From contig VSNQ01000139.1 in NCBI GenBank assembly GCA_009774395.1, forward strand, positions 1 through 11,782: a DNA stretch of 11,782 nucleotides, in the 5' to 3' direction. Each line of letters begins with the position of its first letter. Within the stretch, counting starts at the first letter, position 1. The notes beneath the pieces are model-generated. The model had not been told where the DNA came from and searched no databases. It saw nothing but the letters and a program-made list of their open reading frames with translations. Below are positions 10,241 through 11,782 of this stretch, piece after piece. Both the position numbers and the translations under genes were made by a program. This DNA is from Lachnospiraceae bacterium (lineage in GTDB: Bacteria; Bacillota; Clostridia; Lachnospirales; Lachnospiraceae).

Positions 10241-11603
10241 TTACATTTCCTGCTGCCACCGCTTATTCTTTTCCGGCAATACCTGCGTATTTTTTCTCTG
10301 ACGGTTGTGTTCAGTCGCATCCGCTTTTGCATCTTCCAGCTTTTGTTTCATCGTCTTTGGAGCAAGCGATTTTACAAACTCCACAAACGCCTCTCCAAGT
10401 CCCATAGATGCTACAAACCGTTTTAATTTTTCGACTTGCTCAGTAAGCACAGCTATCTTCTTCTCCAAATTTGATATCTTCTTCTCATACTTTTCCAAAA
10501 GATGATTTCTTGATACTGCCTTATTAAAAGCATCCAGTATTTTATTCCAGTCGCTTTTCTTCACTTTGACATATTCCTCGCTACTGAAAAGATTGGCTAC
10601 CAGAACGGCAGCGCTTTTCATATTTTTTGTTTCCGCCGCCACTTCCTTTGAAATCAATTGAAATGTATCTGCCCTTAAATCATGTTTGGCAAGAACCTCC
10701 TGCGCCGCTTTTTCTTTCGCCTCTGCTTCCTCAATCTGTTCCGTAAGCTCCTGTGCCTGCAAAACCAATTCCTTGTTATGTACTTCCATTTCCTGCACCT
10801 GACCATGTAGGTCAGATGCCCGCTTCTGCAAACTTTCATTACACTGCTCCAAAGTTTCATTCTGCTTATCCAGCTTTTCCGCCTCTGCCTCAAGACACTC
10901 TACTTTCCGCATTACCGCTTTGTATTCCGGCAGAGTAAGATTATCGCGCTTATCTCCTTTGATTTCTACCTCTATTCCACGCTCCCGGCATAAATCCATT
11001 AAATAATCACGCTCTCTTGCCTCCCAGTCAATCACCTCATTGTCATATCTGCCTTTGCCTTTTTCAAATCCCATCTGCTGAAGGGCTTTGGAAATACTGT
11101 TCCTTGTTTTCATGCCCTTTTTGTATCCGTCTGCCACAGGGATATAGTCTATATGCAGATGCGGCGTTGCCTCGTCCAGATGCAGGACACAATTAAATAA
11201 ATGTAAATTAGGGTTTCGTTCCTGAAAAGTTCTTGCATATTCGTCCAACAAATCAACTGCCTCTTTTGCCGCCTCTGTCAGATTTCCATCTTCATCCACA
11301 ACAGGCGTATCGTACTTTGTGCCAAGCTGTACAATATTTTCATAAAACACATTCTCCCCGTTATCGGAATTTTCTATCTTTTTCATATAATTACTGATTT
11401 TTTCTGTCATTACGTTTCTGCCCCTCATTATATTCCTTGACAGCTTCCCCGAAGCATTTTTCATAAGCATCTACTATGGATTCCCTGATATATGTTTTGT
11501 TCCAGCCTGTCCTTTCCGGACAGACATTATTTGCTATAAATTCCCTGTTGTTGTGCGCCAGACTGCCATCGCCTTTCGGGAAAGATATGGTTCTTCCCGC
11601 CAT
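10241..11603 (-). pseudogene. MobV-family relaxase (Mob/Pre, TnpZ-like), split by a frameshift
   Basis: This gene encodes a plasmid/transposon mobilisation relaxase that would nick DNA at oriT. The N-terminal piece (11603 to a stop at 11391, 70 residues, starting MAGRTISFPKGDG with GGGAGG six bases upstream) holds the HNNR motif; the equivalent His in MobM of pMV158 is the catalytic residue. The rest lies in another frame down to 10241 and holds the metal-binding HLDEATPHLH (11153-11182), followed by long coiled coils and a basic C-terminus. Family sequence should run on as RKISNYMKK; this needs five A where the coding strand has six (11398-11403). The one-base insertion separates the catalytic His from the metal site. 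An internal ATG at 11410 could restart translation but would give a protein without HNNR. Slippage in the A run or a sequencing error are alternatives; read as it stands, the gene is broken. Confidence 0.85.
11398..11403 (-). other. Frameshift site: A6 run in the relaxase gene
   Basis: Six A on the coding strand (six T on plus) at the point where the two relaxase reading frames join. Removing one A restores a single 454-codon frame. Correct reading would need a +1 shift, which does not match the usual -1 slippery sites. Confidence 0.8.
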
Positions 11604-11635
11604 TTTCCGCCTCCCTTCCGTCTTAAATATTGCTC

Positions 11636-11782
11636 TAAATGCTTCGCATTTATCGCTGCTGTGCCAGTGAAAACAAATGCCGCCTTGCGTCGCTTGTTTT
11701 CACTGGCACAGCATTTTGTTACTTTTGACAAAAGTAACGCCTTATTACTTCTGACACATACGCATCAGAAGTAAGGCGCTCT
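11636..11782. other. Palindrome cluster upstream of the relaxase: candidate oriT
   Basis: This stretch has no convincing gene and is packed with inverted repeats: a 7-bp stem (11636-11642 with 11646-11652), a 20-bp perfect stem (11657-11676 with 11694-11713, 17-base loop), a 9-bp stem (GTTACTTTT 11718-11726 with AAAAGTAAC 11730-11738), and a longer stem with a three-base bulge (11738-11754 with 11765-11778). MobV relaxases act on an oriT with inverted repeats just upstream of their own gene, and Tn4451 has such a site (RSA) before tnpZ. The location and structure fit, but I cannot point to the nick site. The region may continue past the window. Confidence 0.65.
11657..11713. repeat. 20-bp perfect inverted repeat
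   Basis: The arms at 11657-11676 and 11694-11713 are perfect complements around a 17-base loop. No T run follows on either strand, so it is not a standard terminator. It is the strongest hairpin in the window and part of the candidate oriT. Confidence 0.85.

Noticed and set aside
10675..10893. Arginine-rich small open frame on the minus strand
   Set aside because: It is another frame of the charged coiled-coil part of the relaxase gene; the relaxase frame has the recognisable protein.
11398..11403. Programmed ribosomal frameshifting in the relaxase gene
   Set aside because: The frame change needed is +1, while A-rich slippery sites usually work by -1, and I see no clear stimulatory structure. 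A simple one-base insertion explains it better.

Overview
The window looks like an accessory (defence and mobile-element) region from a low-GC Firmicute, most likely a gut Clostridium or Lachnospiraceae relative. The grounds are AT-rich DNA, strong AGGAGG-type ribosome binding sites, a TnpV-like protein, a MobV relaxase of the Tn4451/TnpZ kind, and an IS1634-type transposase. I cannot name a species.

Left and centre (1-7669) hold a type I restriction-modification locus, all on the minus strand. The order of transcription is hsdM, a RES-domain-like gene, hsdS, a DUF4238 gene, then hsdR (cut off by the left edge). The first four genes overlap or abut. hsdR follows a 148-base gap with its own likely promoter. 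HsdS is the most interesting protein. It has three target-recognition modules instead of two. The second and third are joined by a (GACA)9 tract, and stop codons in both other frames follow directly. Gain or loss of repeat units should therefore switch between a canonical two-module HsdS of about 400 residues and this 604-residue three-module form. A 12-bp repeat coding for TKEL sits in the first spacer helix, and identical stretches in the helix-coding segments could allow module deletion. The RES-like protein between hsdM and hsdS could be an NAD+-destroying effector built into the operon.

The middle (7669/7670-9760) is an IS1634-family insertion sequence. It is flanked by a perfect 76-bp direct duplication that contains the whole predicted hsdM promoter, so the element inserted upstream of hsdM without removing the promoter.

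The right side (9829-11782) is the mobilisation module of an integrative mobilisable element. It has a hairpin terminator, a tnpV-like gene, a MobV relaxase gene broken by one extra A in an A6 run, and a palindrome-rich region upstream that is a good oriT candidate. The restriction locus lies directly downstream of this module and may be its cargo.
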